Positions 1 to 8,646 of a stretch of DNA of 64,000 nt are shown here, piece by piece (the stretch's first letter is position 1; each line of letters begins with the position of its first letter). The notes beneath the pieces are model-generated. The model saw nothing but the letters and a program-made list of their open reading frames with translations. It was not told the DNA's origin and made no database searches. Source of the DNA: Rhodalgimonas zhirmunskyi. GTDB taxonomy: Bacteria > Pseudomonadota > Alphaproteobacteria > Rhodobacterales > Rhodobacteraceae. The position numbers were made by a program, and so were the translations under genes. The DNA lies in NCBI GenBank assembly GCA_030848925.1, contig JANFFA010000002.1, positions 496,001-560,000 of the forward strand. The letters are read 5' to 3'.

Positions 1-1257
1 ACCCCCTTCAAGGTGCGCCAGATGGCCAGCACGATTGACGAATACGTTTGGGATGGTTCTGACGAATTGCTGGAAGGCGAGGTTGAAGAGGGGGAGACGT
101 TCACCGAAAATGACTTCAACAGGCGGGTGATCATCGAAGAGCGGGAGTTGAGCCGGGTTCAGGAGTTCATGAGCCAGATCGACCAGCGGGAAAAGACATT
201 GGTATTTTGTGCCACGCAGGACCACGCGGCGTTGGTGCGTGACCTGATCAATCAGGTGAAAGAAAGTAACCACCCGGATTATTGCCACCGCGTCACGGCA
301 GAAGATGGCGCGGTTGGCGAAGCGTGGCTGCGCACTTTTCAGGACAACGAAAAGACCATTCCGACGATTCTGACCACCTCTCAGAAGCTTTCCACAGGGG
401 TCGATGCACGGAACATTCGCAACATCGTTCTGATGCGCCCGGTCAAGTCGATGATCGAGTTCAAACAGATCATCGGGCGCGGAACGCGGACCTATGAGGG
501 GAAGGACTACTTCACCATCTGGGATTTCGTGAAAGCACATTTGAACTTTCAAGATCCTGAATGGGATGGAGAACCTGACGATCCAGAACCACCCTCTCCG
601 CGCCCACCATCTGTGCCAGTCGAACCGAACGATCCTTCGCCGACGCCCGAAGACACGACGGAAGACGACGAGCGGCCCGCAAAAATCAGGATCAGTCTTT
701 CGGATGGGTCTGTCCGCGATATTCGATACTTGGCGACCACGACATATTGGAGCGCTGACGGGCGGCCCATGACAGCGCAGCAGTTCTTGGAGCAGCTCTT
801 TGGCGATCTTTCCGGCTTGATCAAGGACGAGGACGAGTTGCGCAAGAAATGGAGCAACCCCACGACGCGGGTTGCCTTGGTCGAGCAGCTAGCGGATCGA
901 GGATACGATGCAGAAAAGCTGAAAGAGATCAGGCGCATGGTCAGCGCGGAGAATAGCGACCTCTTCGACGTGTTGGCTTACATCCTGTATCAAACGGAAC
1001 AGAAGACCCGCGAAGAGCGAGTTGAAGCGGCCAAACCGAATGTTGATGGCCAAGAAAACGGTGATCTGCGACAGTTGTTAGCGAGTGTTTTGTCGGCCTA
1101 CGAAGAGCGGGGTTTCGAAGAACTTCAGATGGAAAAGCTTGGGCAATATCTGACAGCCCGGTTCGGCGGTGTGTCTGAAGCAAAGCGCAAAATCGGTGAT
1201 TTGTCCGCCATTCGCGCAGCATTTCTGAAGGTCCAAGAAGCGCTCTACCGCCACTGA
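1..1257 (+). CDS. hsdR: Type I restriction enzyme R subunit, C-terminal part (5' end outside window)
   Basis: The frame is open from base 1, so the gene starts before the window; about 418 residues of the C-terminal part are visible. HsdR is the ATP-dependent translocase and nuclease subunit of a type I restriction-modification complex. The visible part holds the second RecA-like helicase lobe: a strand LVFCATQDHAA, motif V as TTSQKLSTGVDARNIRNIVL and motif VI as IIGRGTRTYEGKDYF. A proline- and acid-rich linker follows (PEPPSPRPP region) and then a helical tail like the EcoEI-type R C-terminal domain. The nuclease and Walker A parts lie upstream and cannot be judged. No hsdM or hsdS follows in this window, so any partners must lie upstream. 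It ends in TGA and is followed by AT-rich DNA. Confident on family, uncertain whether the system is complete. Confidence 0.88.
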   Translation, partial: TPFKVRQMASTIDEYVWDGSDELLEGEVEEGETFTENDFNRRVIIEERELSRVQEFMSQIDQREKTLVFCATQDHAALVRDLINQVKESNHPDYCHRVTAEDGAVGEAWLRTFQDNEKTIPTILTTSQKLSTGVDARNIRNIVLMRPVKSMIEFKQIIGRGTRTYEGKDYFTIWDFVKAHLNFQDPEWDGEPDDPEPPSPRPPSVPVEPNDPSPTPEDTTEDDERPAKIRISLSDGSVRDIRYLATTTYWSADGRPMTAQQFLEQLFGDLSGLIKDEDELRKKWSNPTTRVALVEQLADRGYDAEKLKEIRRMVSAENSDLFDVLAYILYQTEQKTREERVEAAKPNVDGQENGDLRQLLASVLSAYEERGFEELQMEKLGQYLTARFGGVSEAKRKIGDLSAIRAAFLKVQEALYRH

Positions 1258-1557
1258 AGGACAGTTTTGGGGGTACATCTGGGGGTACAAAAGATACCGC
1301 AGATATTTTTATATATTATTTTCTTATGCTTTGAGTCTTAACTCGAGTCCCTTCAGCGCACCACTTTCCTGTACGAGGAAAGCCAAAGACATCCAGAAAG
1401 CCAAGTATTATAAGGGGACTGCGCCCCTTTTGATCCAAAATCGTGTGGCTTGGTTCAGTACAGTTAAACCTTATCGGGGAAGGGGTGTTGCCAAGTTGTT
1501 CATCCGAGCTGATCGGGTCATTTTCAGGGTGTGAGAATTTCGACCAATACGCCACGC
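1258..1557. other. AT-rich non-coding gap after hsdR
   Basis: About 300 bases with no credible gene. It opens with a tandem repeat of GGGGGTAC (1269-1276 and 1281-1288, four bases between), then an AT-rich stretch near 1300-1330. A GC-rich hairpin with arms AAGGGG (1422-1427) and CCCCTT (1434-1439) could act as a weak terminator, but the following T run is short. Short open frames here have no recognisable motif and are taken as chance. Confidence 0.5.
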
Positions 1558-1806
1558 CCGAAGGGCTTTCTCTGTCCGGGTGAAATCATTGCCTGCGCTG
1601 TTTGGGCGTACCGATGTTTTGCATTAAGCGCTGGCGACATTGAGGACCTGGTTGCAGAGCGGGGCGCGATCAACTTAACGCTATTTCATAGCGCCACGCA
1701 CGCTCTGATGTCTTCAGCCTATGAGCCGACCACACCGCAGATATGACCGCCTGACAGGCGCCCCGCCCTCACTTTGTCGACGGTCAAAACAACTTGGCAA
1801 CATGCA
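1558..1806 (+). pseudogene. IS6-family transposase remnant, copy A (internally deleted)
   Basis: Translation gives EIIACAVWAYRCFALSAG and DIEDLVAERG, the N-terminal helix-turn-helix region of IS6-family transposases (family pattern: VI.YAVWAY..FALS..DVEDLLAERG). Directly after AERG the DNA jumps to the family C-terminus, which in another frame reads RHARSDAF-like followed by a degenerate ADYT; the whole DDE catalytic core is missing. A near-copy sits inverted at about 4165-4360 with the same deletion junction. A small hairpin CGCTAT-TTC-ATAGCG (1680-1694) lies at the junction. Clearly non-functional. Confidence 0.75.
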
Positions 1807-2024
1807 AGGAACAAGCTACGAATTAGACATGGTCGAGATTCAGAGCCAGTTTTGGACGAATTGGGAAAGCACGGGGAAGCCAAGCTTCCAAAATAGTGTG
1901 GCGCAGGCCATTATGGGCTTCACCAAGCGGAAGTGTGGTCAAGTCAAGCATGGGAAACGATGATGGGTAGAGTAAAAAAATACTGTCGCCGTTGCTCCAG
2001 AAATCTCTAGGGTATTATATCAGC
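1807..2024. other. Non-coding gap upstream of the GSCFA gene
   Basis: About 220 bases between IS6 remnant A and the GSCFA start. A short open frame runs through it to 1963 but shows no recognisable motif and begins inside the IS remnant, so it is not called. The bases just before 2025 are AT-rich and may hold the promoter of the two-gene unit. Confidence 0.4.
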
Positions 2025-3074
2025 ATGAAAAATTTTTATTCTGACTTGGGAAAAAGCGCTTTTTGGAAATCGGGTTTGGCCGATGTTAGCCCTCTAAATG
2101 TGTCTGATATATATAAAAAGAAATGGGATATTGGGGAAAATTGGCAAATAGGAACAGCAGGAAGCTGTTTTGCGCAGCATATTGCACGACATCTAACTGC
2201 CAATGGTTACAACGTCCTTGATGCAGAGCCCGCACCAAGCGGCTTAAAATCGAATGAACACCAGTCTTATGGATATTCGCTTTATTCTGGTCGATACGGA
2301 AATATTTATACAACACGTCAGTTTCGGCAGTTGATTGAAGAAGTTTTTTCCGATGAGCCAGAAAGTCCAATAATCTGGGAAAAGGACGGAAAATTCTTTG
2401 ACGCCCTTCGCCCAAATATTGAACCCAATGGCTTTGCATCACAGGTAGAGGTGATTGAGGCGCGAGCTTACCATAGGGAACGCCTGCGCGAACTGTTTCT
2501 TGAGGTTGACATGTTCGTCTTCACACTTGGTCTGACAGAAGCATGGATTCATACGGACAGTGGCCGGGTTGTGCCTCTTGCACCGGGGGTTGTAGCCGGT
2601 GGGGAAGAGGCGCAGGACTATTCCTTTATCAACTTTTCCTATGCCGATGTCGTTTCTGATTTTCGCCGTGCCATGACAGTCTTGCGAGAGAATCGAAATA
2701 AGCAAATTCGCTACCTCTTGACGGTTTCGCCTGTCCCGTTAACAGCCACGGCTAGTGGAAATCATGTTCTAACCGCCTCGACTTACTCAAAATCTGTTTT
2801 GCGGGCTGCGGCTGGTTTTTTGAGCGAAAGACACGGGAACATCGACTATTTTCCTAGCTATGAGATAATCACTAATCCGGCGGCAAGAAGTACGTTCTTC
2901 GCATCTAATCTGCGCTCAGTTATGAATGAAGGTGTGGAGGTAGTAATGAAAACATTTTTTGCAGCGCACCCCCCAAAAGTGACTACGGCAAAGGCGAATC
3001 CGGTCGTTGAAGGTGCGTCTTCTGATGAAGACGTGCAGTGCGATGAAGAGATGCTGGAGGCATTTGGGAAATGA
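2025..3074 (+). CDS. GSCFA domain-containing protein
   Basis: A 349-residue protein carrying the family-defining motif GSCFA at residues 46-50, preceded by WQIGTA, plus FTLGLTEAW at about 167-174, TVSPVPL at about 233-239 and an SYEI motif near 278. GSCFA proteins are distant relatives of the SGNH/GDSL hydrolase fold; their biochemistry is poorly known and several sit in polysaccharide loci. ATG at 2025 (MKNFYSDL) is preferred over an upstream in-frame TTG at 1992, which would add 11 unrelated residues. There is no signal peptide. The last about 40 residues are acidic and low-complexity. The stop overlaps the next start by four bases (ATGA), so the two are translationally coupled. The gene is AT-richer than the core genes and lies between inverted IS relics, which suggests horizontal acquisition. 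Confidence 0.85.
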   Translation: MKNFYSDLGKSAFWKSGLADVSPLNVSDIYKKKWDIGENWQIGTAGSCFAQHIARHLTANGYNVLDAEPAPSGLKSNEHQSYGYSLYSGRYGNIYTTRQFRQLIEEVFSDEPESPIIWEKDGKFFDALRPNIEPNGFASQVEVIEARAYHRERLRELFLEVDMFVFTLGLTEAWIHTDSGRVVPLAPGVVAGGEEAQDYSFINFSYADVVSDFRRAMTVLRENRNKQIRYLLTVSPVPLTATASGNHVLTASTYSKSVLRAAAGFLSERHGNIDYFPSYEIITNPAARSTFFASNLRSVMNEGVEVVMKTFFAAHPPKVTTAKANPVVEGASSDEDVQCDEEMLEAFGK

Positions 3075-3826
3075 GGCGTGTTTGTTTTATCGGAAATTCC
3101 CACGTTGGTTCTGTTAAAAGAGCTGCGGATGAAATTAAAGATAGTGGAGTATTAGATGGTGTGGATGTTACCATATTTGGAAGCCATAGAGATTCATTGA
3201 AAACGCTTAAGATTAGAGACGGTTATCTAGTTTCGGATGATGATTTTGTTCAGAAAAACTTTCATTGGACGTCTGGCGGTTCGACCAAGGTCAAGATCTC
3301 TGAGTACGACGAAATTTGTTTCATCTTAGGCCGTTCGATCTTTGATTTCACGAAATTCCAAGCAGGTACGGACATTCCATTTATAAGTAACAACCTCGCT
3401 ATGAAGCTAGTGAATGCCGCGTTGAACACATGGCCTATGAGGCTTGCGATGAGAACTGCCAAGGAAAGTGACAACGTTCAAGTGACCCACGTAGGCAGAC
3501 CCTTTGTTTCCGCCGAAGCTCCTTTATCGAAGGCGATTTTGGCTAGATTTAGTGAACCAGAATCAAAAATATCTAGCCGTACAGAGCAATTAAGAACTTT
3601 GATGGACGAAAAATCTACTGAGGTTTCAGAAGGCAATTTCCGATTTATGAAGCCACCTACCGCCACTCTGGAAGAGCACGGCCTTTTTACGCAGCACATC
3701 TTTTGCCAAGGTTCGATTCGCCTAGGTAAAAAAATGAACAAAAGTCATTCAACCGATGACTATGGACATATGAACGCAGACTATGGACGATTGATTCTAG
3801 AGCACTTATTGGCGCAAACAGCGTAA
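3071..3826 (+). CDS. SGNH-hydrolase-like protein coupled to GSCFA gene
   Basis: A 251-residue protein starting MRRVCFIGNSHVGS: Gly8-Asn9-Ser10-His11 looks like SGNH block I with Ser10 as nucleophile. Near the C-terminus DYGH (Asp230 to His233) matches the Asp-x-x-His of block V. A strand EICFILGRS lies near residue 80. No signal peptide or membrane segment is seen. Its ATG overlaps the GSCFA stop, and the two-gene unit stands alone. SGNH folds include esterases, carbohydrate deacetylases and acyltransferases; with a GSCFA partner, removal or transfer of acyl groups on a surface glycan is plausible, but this is inference. Family call moderate, function unknown. Confidence 0.65.
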   Translation: MRRVCFIGNSHVGSVKRAADEIKDSGVLDGVDVTIFGSHRDSLKTLKIRDGYLVSDDDFVQKNFHWTSGGSTKVKISEYDEICFILGRSIFDFTKFQAGTDIPFISNNLAMKLVNAALNTWPMRLAMRTAKESDNVQVTHVGRPFVSAEAPLSKAILARFSEPESKISSRTEQLRTLMDEKSTEVSEGNFRFMKPPTATLEEHGLFTQHIFCQGSIRLGKKMNKSHSTDDYGHMNADYGRLILEHLLAQTA

Positions 3827-3891
3827 ATCTGCTGACCAAGCCCTCTGATCGGGGCCAATCAGGCGCAGGATCCGTTCCAGTTTCTTTCTTG

Positions 3892-3941
3892 TTGATTAGA
3901 TTCTAATCAAAGCCTGCTGAGCGAAGCTCAAGCTAAGCAGG
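3892..3941. repeat. Palindrome and adjacent hairpin at edge of IS relics
   Basis: TTGATTAGA-T-TCTAATCAA (3892-3910) is a perfect 9-base palindrome around one base. Directly after it, CCTGCTGAGC (3913-3922) and GCTAAGCAGG (3932-3941) form a 9-of-10 hairpin. They sit between the end of the SGNH gene and the IS3 fragment. They may be a terminator-like or IS-end structure; there is no T run. Confidence 0.5.
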
Positions 3942-3969
3942 TCGGTTGAACCGGTTGAGTTGGGCCTGG

Positions 3970-4165
3970 TCTTTGGGTGTTGTGGTCAATCCTTCATGTT
4001 TCGATGCTACACGCGCCTCGGCGAGGTCCCGAACGTTCAAGCATTGTGACCTTGAAGTTTTTTACGAAGGCATTCTGCATAGGCTTGCCTGGCGCTATGT
4101 AGTGCCAGTTTACGCTGGTCTCTTGATGCCAGCGCAGTAGCGCGAACGAGGTCATCTCGGTTTCG
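3970..4165 (-). pseudogene. IS3-family OrfB transposase fragment
   Basis: The reverse strand translates to WHQETSVNWHYIAPGKPMQN followed by AFVKNF. This is the hallmark WHYIAPGKP.QNAF(V/I)ESFNGR block of IS3-family integrases. The catalytic Glu of the family (QNAFVE) is Lys here, and the frame breaks soon after. Only a few dozen residues of similarity remain. It abuts IS6 remnant B, so the two old insertions are fused. Confidence 0.7.
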
Positions 4166-4360
4166 CGTATTGCTAGGTTGTCATGACCGTCGGCAAAGGA
4201 GGGGCCGTGCGCCTGTTGCGTGGTGTAGTCGGCCCAGAGACTGAAGGCATCGGAGCGTGCGTGGCGCTATGAAATAGCGTTGAGCTGATCGCACCCCGCT
4301 CTGCGAGCAGGCCCTCAATGACGCCAGTGTTTAATGCAAAATGTTGGTACGCCCAAACAA
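4165..4360 (-). pseudogene. IS6-family transposase remnant, copy B (inverted copy of A)
   Basis: The reverse strand reads AYVVWAYQHFALNTG, then IEGLLAERG, and after the same deletion junction seen in copy A a frame giving RHARSDAFSLWADYTTQ, the C-terminus of IS6 transposases. An in-frame TAG replaces the expected Tyr before RHARSD. Similarity to 1588-1806 on the plus strand runs for about 200 bases with scattered substitutions and one short gap. Non-functional. Confidence 0.75.
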
Positions 4361-4612
4361 CGTAGGCACGGTATGCTGTCGCCCGTTGACTTAGAAACCA
4401 GACAGCTCAAACTGAACACGTCAGGTGTCTAGGGAAACTAGGGGCACCTCATGGGTACTGGAACCGTTTCAGGATACAACCGACCGCGCTGACGATCTGC
4501 TCTGCAGTGCGGTTGAGGAAGTCTGAACCGAGATACCGCCCATTGATACGGTACAGTTATTAAAGACCTTAGGTGTCATGGTTCGACACTATTAGAAAAG
4601 GGACCTGACGCG
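4361..4612. other. Non-coding gap before P-type ATPase
   Basis: About 250 bases with no recognisable gene. The ATPase promoter is probably here. Bases 4596-4602 (AAAAGGGA-like) give a purine-rich ribosome site about 10 bases before the ATG at 4613. Confidence 0.4.
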
Positions 4613-7333
4613 ATGACTGAACGCAGGACGCCGCCTCTTTATCACGCGATTTGCGCCGAGGACGCACTCCAAGCGTTGACCTCCAAAAAGGAAGGGCTTG
4701 GTGCTGACGAGGTTGTTCGCCGCCGGGACGAGTGCGGGCTGAACCGTTTGCCAGAGCCGCCAAAGCCCAACCCGGTTCTGCGGTTCCTGTCGCATTTTCA
4801 CAATGTGCTGATCTACGTGCTGATCGCCTCTGCGGTGGTGACAGCGGCATTACAGCATTGGGTGGATACAGGTGTGATCCTTGCCGTGGTTATCGCGAAC
4901 GCGGTGATCGGATTTATTCAGGAAGGCCGTGCCGAGCAGGCAATGGACGCTATCCGCGGGATGCTGGCGCCGCGCTCGGCAGTCTTGCGTGACGGGCTGC
5001 GGGTCAGTGTGGATGCCGCTGATCTGGTGCCAGGGGATATCGTTCTGATCGAGGCCGGAGACCGGGTGCCCGCTGATCTTCGGCTGATCCAGTCGCGCGG
5101 GTTGAGGGCCGAAGAGGCAATCCTGACTGGCGAATCCGTTCCGGTGGAAAAGGACGTCGCCCCCGTAGCGGAAAACGCGGCTCTTGGCGATCGGACCTCG
5201 ATGCTGTTCTCCGGGACGCTCGTGGCAGCGGGAGCAGGACGCGGTCTGGTGGTGGCGACTGGTGCTGTAACCCAAATCGGCCAAATCAGCGGGATGCTTG
5301 GGAAGGTAGAAACACTCACGACGCCACTGGTGGCGCAGATCGACCACTTTGCCCGCTGGCTTACAGTGTTCATCCTGATCGTGGCGGCATCGTTGCTGGT
5401 CTATGGGTATTTCGTCGGACATATGCCCTTCCCTGACCTCTTTATTGCGGTCGTCGGCCTGTCGGTGGCCGCGATACCCGAAGGATTACCCGCGGTCTTG
5501 ACGATCACGCTGGCCGTTGGCGTGCGGGCGATGGCGCAACGCAATGTAATTGTACGCCGCCTGCCGGCGATCGAAACCTTGGGTTCAGTCTCGGTGATCT
5601 GTTCGGACAAGACAGGGACACTGACCCGCAACGAGATGATGGTGGCATCGCTGGCGGATGCAGGGCGCGTCTATTCCGTGGATGGCAATGGTTATGCCCC
5701 CGAAGGCGCGGTGCGCTGGAACGAGGCCGACGCACATCCCGATGAGCACGCCGTGCTATTGGAGTTTGCACGCGCTGCCGGACTCTGTAATGACGCAATG
5801 CTGGAAACTCATGAGGCGGGCTGGCGCGTCGAGGGGGATCCGATGGAGGGCGCGCTGATGGCGCTTGCCGGCAAGATTACGCGCGCGGGAAAGGCGCCAT
5901 TCCATCAATGGACCCGTATCGATGCGATCCCATTTGACGCAGTTCACCGCTATATGGCGACCCTGCACCACGAGGACGCGGGGTTGTCCCGCATTCATGT
6001 CAAGGGCGCCCCCGAGGCGGTGCTTGCGCTCTGTGGCAACCAGCGCGCGGCGCATGGCGGGGTAGAGCCGCTCGATGTGGTGTATTGGAACGATAAGGTG
6101 GAGGATCTGGCAGGTGAAGGCCATCGGGTCATCGCGGTGGCAGTGCGCAACATGTCTGAGGGGCATAGGGACCTGACGACCGTCGACCTAAAAGGGCAAA
6201 TAACGTTTATTGGGCTGATCGGCCTGATCGACCCACCACGCGCCGAGGCCATCGCAGCGGTGGCAGAATGTCATCAGGCCGGAATCCGGGTGAAGATGAT
6301 CACAGGGGATCACGCTGCAACCGCCCGCGCCATCGCTGGTATGATCGGGTTAAAGAACCACGACCGTGTCCTGACCGGCGCTGATCTAGAGGCGATGGAT
6401 GACGCTGTTTTGGCGGAGGCTGCAGTTCAGACCGACATATTTGCCCGTACGTCGCCCGCGCACAAGCTGCGCCTTGTCACGGCGCTTCAGGCACGGGGGT
6501 TGACCGTTGCCATGACCGGCGACGGGGTGAACGACGCGCCCGCATTGAAACGTGCGGATGCGGGCATCGCCATGGGGCAGAAGGGCAGCGAGGCCGCGAA
6601 AGAGGCCGCCGAATTCGTGTTGGTCGACGATAACTTCGCTTCGATCGCCGCCGCCGTGCATGAGGGACGAACTGTCTATGACAACATCAAAAAGGTAATC
6701 AGTTGGACCCTACCCACCAATGCGGGCGAGGCCATGACCATCATAGTTGCACTTTTCGCCGGCATGGCTCTGCCGGTTACAGCGGTGCAGATCCTGTGGG
6801 TAAATTTGATCACCGCTGTGACGCTCGGCTTGGCTCTCGCCTTTGAGCCGTCCGAGCCGGGCACCATGCTCCGGCCACCCCGGCCGAGGAATGAACCATT
6901 GCTGAAGGGAGGGCTGATCTGGCATATCGTGTTTGTGTCGATGCTTTTTCTGACGGCGGTGTTCGGCATGTATTTTTACGCCATCGACCGTGGATATTCC
7001 GAAGCATTGGCACAGACCATTGCGATGAATACGCTGGTCGTGTTGGAAATCTTCCATTTGTTTTTCATCCGCAATATTTACAGCACCTCGCTGACATGGG
7101 CGGCGGCCACGGGCACACGGGTCGTCTGGCTATCCGTGATATCGGTTACGGCGGCGCAATTCGCCATCACCTATCTGCCCCCCCTCCAGACGATCTTTGG
7201 AACCCAAGCCGTGTCTTGGCGCGACGGTCTGTTAATCGTTGCCGTTGGTGCCGTCTTTTTCGCGTTGATCGAGACGGAAAAAAGGATGCGTCTTATATTT
7301 AGCGCCCCTAATTGGCATCCCCGAGGACGCTAG
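4613..7333 (+). CDS. Cation-transporting P-type ATPase (P2-like)
   Basis: A 906-residue inner-membrane ATP-driven cation pump. Visible in order: N-terminal cation-ATPase domain; actuator motif LTGES (171-175); M4 motif AIPEGLPAV (about 287-295); phosphorylation site CSDKTGTLT with Asp332; KGAPE nucleotide-domain motif; MITGDH; and TGDGVNDAP of the hinge. About ten membrane segments are expected. M5 keeps NAGEAM, matching the Asn and Glu of Ca2+ pumps, but M6 reads NLITAVTLGLALAFEP and so lacks the Asp that SERCA-type pumps have after NLVT. The ion is therefore open (Ca2+, Na+, Mn2+ or H+). It stands alone beside IS debris, with codon use closer to the core than the GSCFA pair. Family certain, substrate not. 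Confidence 0.92.
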   Translation: MTERRTPPLYHAICAEDALQALTSKKEGLGADEVVRRRDECGLNRLPEPPKPNPVLRFLSHFHNVLIYVLIASAVVTAALQHWVDTGVILAVVIANAVIGFIQEGRAEQAMDAIRGMLAPRSAVLRDGLRVSVDAADLVPGDIVLIEAGDRVPADLRLIQSRGLRAEEAILTGESVPVEKDVAPVAENAALGDRTSMLFSGTLVAAGAGRGLVVATGAVTQIGQISGMLGKVETLTTPLVAQIDHFARWLTVFILIVAASLLVYGYFVGHMPFPDLFIAVVGLSVAAIPEGLPAVLTITLAVGVRAMAQRNVIVRRLPAIETLGSVSVICSDKTGTLTRNEMMVASLADAGRVYSVDGNGYAPEGAVRWNEADAHPDEHAVLLEFARAAGLCNDAMLETHEAGWRVEGDPMEGALMALAGKITRAGKAPFHQWTRIDAIPFDAVHRYMATLHHEDAGLSRIHVKGAPEAVLALCGNQRAAHGGVEPLDVVYWNDKVEDLAGEGHRVIAVAVRNMSEGHRDLTTVDLKGQITFIGLIGLIDPPRAEAIAAVAECHQAGIRVKMITGDHAATARAIAGMIGLKNHDRVLTGADLEAMDDAVLAEAAVQTDIFARTSPAHKLRLVTALQARGLTVAMTGDGVNDAPALKRADAGIAMGQKGSEAAKEAAEFVLVDDNFASIAAAVHEGRTVYDNIKKVISWTLPTNAGEAMTIIVALFAGMALPVTAVQILWVNLITAVTLGLALAFEPSEPGTMLRPPRPRNEPLLKGGLIWHIVFVSMLFLTAVFGMYFYAIDRGYSEALAQTIAMNTLVVLEIFHLFFIRNIYSTSLTWAAATGTRVVWLSVISVTAAQFAITYLPPLQTIFGTQAVSWRDGLLIVAVGAVFFALIETEKRMRLIFSAPNWHPRGR

Positions 7334-7869
7334 AACACTGATTATTCCAAAAGAGCAAAATGTAAGACTAGCCACCTGCTCCTGCATCACGAGTCTGATT
7401 TTTGCAAATTACGCTACAAGCTATGCGAGTAGTGGGCTTCCCCCATACAGCACAATGCAGTGTTCAGCGTCCCTAGCTTGCCAGATGCGGGTTCTTGTGC
7501 GCTGAAAACTTGACGCCCCCTACCGGGTTCCTTTTGGGTAAAACGCAAAGCGGGGCGGCTCTGAGTGCAAAGCTCCCTAGCTGTCCGCTTCTTCAGATTC
7601 GCTTTGCTCTGGTTTCCGTTGGAGCGGACTTCCACCTTCCGCCATCCAGGTCGACTGTTTCATCTTAGAAGCGATTGGACCTCGAAGGTGCAATATAGGA
7701 AGGCTGAACCGATCAACCGCGCCTCAAATCCTTGCCGTTGATTTTCTGGCCATCGCGACCGCCGCTGTCTGTCAGGGATAAGAACGAGACCTTGCCCCAG
7801 ATAACACCTATCAATACTCATCTCTCTCGGGGCGTCCCCGAAGAAGATGCAATTTCGAAGGCCCAGCCT
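7334..7869. other. Long gap between ATPase and DUF4239 gene
   Basis: About 535 bases. A minus-strand open frame at 7414-7635 and a leader-like in-frame extension before 7870 (TTG at 7732) show no family signature, so neither is called. I see no RNA gene or clear terminator. Confidence 0.4.
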
Positions 7870-8646
7870 ATGTATGATGTTCCATCCTATGCAATCGCAG
7901 TTGTGCTTTTCGTGCTGATGCTGGTTTCGATCTATCTAGGTGGAACAGTCGGCCGAAAGCATCAGAACAAAGAGAGTGATAGCGCGAAGAGCCAAGCGAA
8001 CGCCGTTCAAGGCTCGCTGCTTGGTCTGCTCGCACTGTTGCTCGGTTTCACATTTTCACTATCACTTGGACGCTATGATCTAAGGTCTGCCGAAGTGGTT
8101 AGTGAGGCAAATGCGATTGGGACTGCATGGCTCCGGACAGACTTGGTCAGTGAGGCACGGCGCGGCGAGGCCAAGCAACTGCTGCGGGAATACGGATCAC
8201 TCCGGCTCCGGTCTTCGATGGTTTCCGCCGCGGATGAAGACGAACGGGTACGCTTGATTGGCGAGGCTGAAACCGTATTCAACGACATGTGGTTGCTGAT
8301 TGCGGAAGAGGCGCGTGAAGCTCGCAATCCAGTCGCCATGGGGGTCGTGGCAAGTTTGAACGATATGATCGATGCGTTGGCAAAACGAGACGCGGCGATC
8401 AACCGTCATGTGCCCGAACTGGTGCTGTATCTGCTGTTCGGAACCTTCGTTCTTCTGGGCGGCGTGGTGGGTTATGCCTCTTGGATATCGGCCGTCCGGC
8501 CTGGCGTGCCTGTCTATGCGATGATGGTGTTGATTGTCATTCTGGTTTTTCTGATCATCGATCTGGACCGGCCTCGCCGCGGTCTAATTGCTGTGGATCA
8601 GACGAAGCTCGCCACGACGGTGGCCGCAATGGGAATCCCGAACTGA
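7870..8646 (+). CDS. DUF4239 / bestrophin-like integral membrane protein
   Basis: A 258-residue membrane protein starting MYDVPSYAIAVVLFVL. Two hydrophobic segments lie near residues 6-26 and 45-65 and two more near the C-terminus (LVLYLLFGTFVLLGGVVGY and a following MMVLIVILVFLIIDLDRP). Between them is a charged helical region with LGRYDLRSAEVVSEANAIGT, AWLR and a Glu/Arg-rich stretch, the usual layout of the DUF4239 family, related to bestrophin-like channels. The ATG at 7870 is chosen because the in-frame stretch back to 7732 starts with TTG and has no membrane or family character. It follows the P-type ATPase on the same strand across a long gap, so co-transcription is unlikely. Function unknown; an anion channel role is only a fold-based guess. 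Confidence 0.75.
   Translation: MYDVPSYAIAVVLFVLMLVSIYLGGTVGRKHQNKESDSAKSQANAVQGSLLGLLALLLGFTFSLSLGRYDLRSAEVVSEANAIGTAWLRTDLVSEARRGEAKQLLREYGSLRLRSSMVSAADEDERVRLIGEAETVFNDMWLLIAEEAREARNPVAMGVVASLNDMIDALAKRDAAINRHVPELVLYLLFGTFVLLGGVVGYASWISAVRPGVPVYAMMVLIVILVFLIIDLDRPRRGLIAVDQTKLATTVAAMGIPN

Noticed and set aside
1078..1290. Minus-strand frame overlapping the hsdR end
   Set aside because: Lies opposite a clear coding region and shows no domain; its N-terminus only reflects the tandem GGGGGTAC repeat.
1721..1963. 80-codon open frame after IS6 remnant A
   Set aside because: It starts inside the IS relic in a non-transposase frame and has no recognisable motif or ribosome site.
7414..7635. Minus-strand 73-codon frame between the ATPase and the DUF4239 gene
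   Set aside because: No ribosome site, domain or sensible composition; treated as chance.
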